Assembly: GCF_029215985.1 (NCBI RefSeq)
Contig: NZ_JAEMVC010000023.1
Coordinates: 1 to 34,835, forward strand
DNA: 34,835 nucleotides
Direction of reading: 5' to 3'
From: Sulfurimonas sp. SAG-AH-194-C21
GTDB lineage: Bacteria > Campylobacterota > Campylobacteria > Campylobacterales > Sulfurimonadaceae
How positions within the stretch are numbered: position 1 is the first letter of the stretch; every line of letters begins with the position of its first letter. The position numbers were made by a program, and so were the translations under genes. The notes under the pieces are model-generated. The model searched no databases and was not told the DNA's origin. It saw nothing but the letters and a program-made list of their open reading frames with translations. Shown in pieces: positions 34,053 to 34,835 of this stretch.

Positions 34053-34835
34053 TTAAGAGAAGAGAGAGACCTTGTTCCTTCCACTCTCTTTTGCTCTATA
34101 CAGAGCCGTGTCAACTTTTAAAATACCACTCTCAATATCTTTATCCGATTGTGTATCTAGAGTATAAACACCAACACTAACTGTATACTTGAGTTCTATC
34201 TTTTTGTTCTCATTCGTTTTGAGACTTAGAGATAATTTTTCTGTCTCTTCCCTAATCTTTTGAGCAATTTTCATTGCACCATTTGAATCTGTACTTGGTA
34301 AAAGGATAAGAAATTCCTCCCCTCCAAAGCGACAGAGTATATCACTTTGTCTTGAGTGCTTAAAGAGTAGTTTTGCAAAGGAAATGATGACTTCATCACC
34401 AACTGCATGTCCATAGCTATCATTTACTTTTTTAAAGAAGTCAATGTCAAGCATTATAAGACTGAGCTCATATTTATCTCTTTTTGCAATATTAAAGATA
34501 TTTGTAGAGACCTTGGAAAAGTATCTTCTATTATAGAGTTTCGTCATAGGGTCAGTGGCGGCTAGAAGTTTTAACTCTTCTTTAGAGTGTTCTAAATCTG
34601 TAATCACATTTTCGAGTTCTAATGTTCTTTTTTTTACTCTGTTTTCAAGTGTGATGTTTAAGTTGGCTATCTCTTGAAAAAGTTGTGCATTTTCTATGGC
34701 AGTAGCCGCTTGAGAAAGTAAAAGTTGAAGAATTTCTATTCTGTTTTTTGTAAAAATATCTCTTATGTTTTGATGCTCAATATATAAGACCCCTCTAAAT
34801 TCACCTTTGTAGAGTATATTTGCACAGTATATTGA
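34053..34835 (-). CDS. GAF-coiled coil-GGDEF diguanylate cyclase, N-terminus beyond the window
   Basis: The frame is open to the right edge, so the gene is partial; the 260 visible residues are its C-terminal end. First comes the end of a GAF domain (GVLYIEHQNIRDIF, then LLLSQAATAIENAQLF), next a helical ENRVKKRTLELE linker, then a GGDEF domain. The active site is GGEEF and an inhibitory-site RQSD lies five residues before it, so c-di-GMP synthesis with product inhibition is expected. A GTG at 34607-34605 could be read as a start but falls inside the coiled coil and would drop the GAF part, so it is not used. The SQAA.AIENA wording resembles the end of large Ser/Thr kinase-ATPase-GAF sensor proteins; the full architecture cannot be seen. 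Confidence 0.9.
   Translation of the reverse strand, partial: SIYCANILYKGEFRGVLYIEHQNIRDIFTKNRIEILQLLLSQAATAIENAQLFQEIANLNITLENRVKKRTLELENVITDLEHSKEELKLLAATDPMTKLYNRRYFSKVSTNIFNIAKRDKYELSLIMLDIDFFKKVNDSYGHAVGDEVIISFAKLLFKHSRQSDILCRFGGEEFLILLPSTDSNGAMKIAQKIREETEKLSLSLKTNENKKIELKYTVSVGVYTLDTQSDKDIESGILKVDTALYRAKESGRNKVSLFS

Noticed and set aside
34605..34607. GTG as start codon of the GGDEF protein
   Set aside because: The frame continues in protein-like GAF and coiled-coil sequence up to the window edge, so the GTG is an internal valine.

Overview
The window looks like chromosomal DNA of a free-living, sulfur-metabolising Campylobacterota (Epsilonproteobacteria), most likely near Sulfurimonas. 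This is inferred from the AT-rich sequence, the dimeric-type dUTPase, the ctp-purC-purS-purQ order that Campylobacter jejuni also has, the E-rich DnaK tail, the many one-component and c-di-GMP signalling proteins, and a Tat-exported molybdoenzyme operon of the polysulfide/tetrathionate reductase class. No database search was possible, so genus level is a guess. No rRNA, tRNA, CRISPR array, insertion sequence or phage gene was seen.

Layout. Positions 1-1170: end of an unidentified plus-strand frame, then tyrA and an unnamed 57-residue Cys-rich protein, both on the minus strand. 1246-2485 (plus): dimeric dUTPase overlapping a lone Opp/Dpp-type ABC ATPase. 7496 down to 2475 (minus): a tight seven-gene run ctp-purC-purS-purQ-(SH3-like membrane protein)-plsC-crcB with overlaps or gaps of 1-2 bases. 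7628-9854 (plus): aroK, a periplasmic thioredoxin-like protein and hisD. 10100-15049 (plus): a B-C-A operon for a Tat-exported molybdopterin respiratory complex (16-Cys ferredoxin subunit, NrfD-type membrane subunit, 1131-residue catalytic subunit). 18244 down to 15112 (minus): grpE, dnaK and a TlpA-like thioredoxin, with unusual inverted repeats in both gaps and a consensus promoter overlapped by an HspR-like operator. 18450-23756 (plus): a signalling cluster of a REC-GGDEF(degenerate)-EAL response regulator, a YfiR-like periplasmic protein and a CHASE8-type histidine kinase, followed by an AsmA-like protein. 33061 down to 23760 (minus): HDOD protein, rnr, holA, a TonB-dependent receptor, prs, lepA, comF. 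33180-34040 (plus): a 108-residue unknown and a GreB-like factor. The window ends in a minus-strand GAF-GGDEF protein whose N-terminus lies outside.

How the genes work together. Most are housekeeping: aromatic amino acid, histidine and purine synthesis, PRPP supply, nucleotide hygiene, lipid synthesis, replication, RNA turnover, translation and folding. The accessory interest lies in three places. The molybdoenzyme operon probably links the quinone pool to a periplasmic sulfur (or other oxyanion) substrate. The YfiR/CHASE8-kinase/EAL-regulator module looks like a rewiring of the Pseudomonas YfiBNR (TpbB) pathway, in which the membrane sensor is a histidine kinase and the output is a phosphodiesterase rather than a diguanylate cyclase. 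The grpE-dnaK-tlpA region carries several DNA/RNA palindromes that no gene explains, including a 10-bp hairpin that embeds the tlpA start codon.
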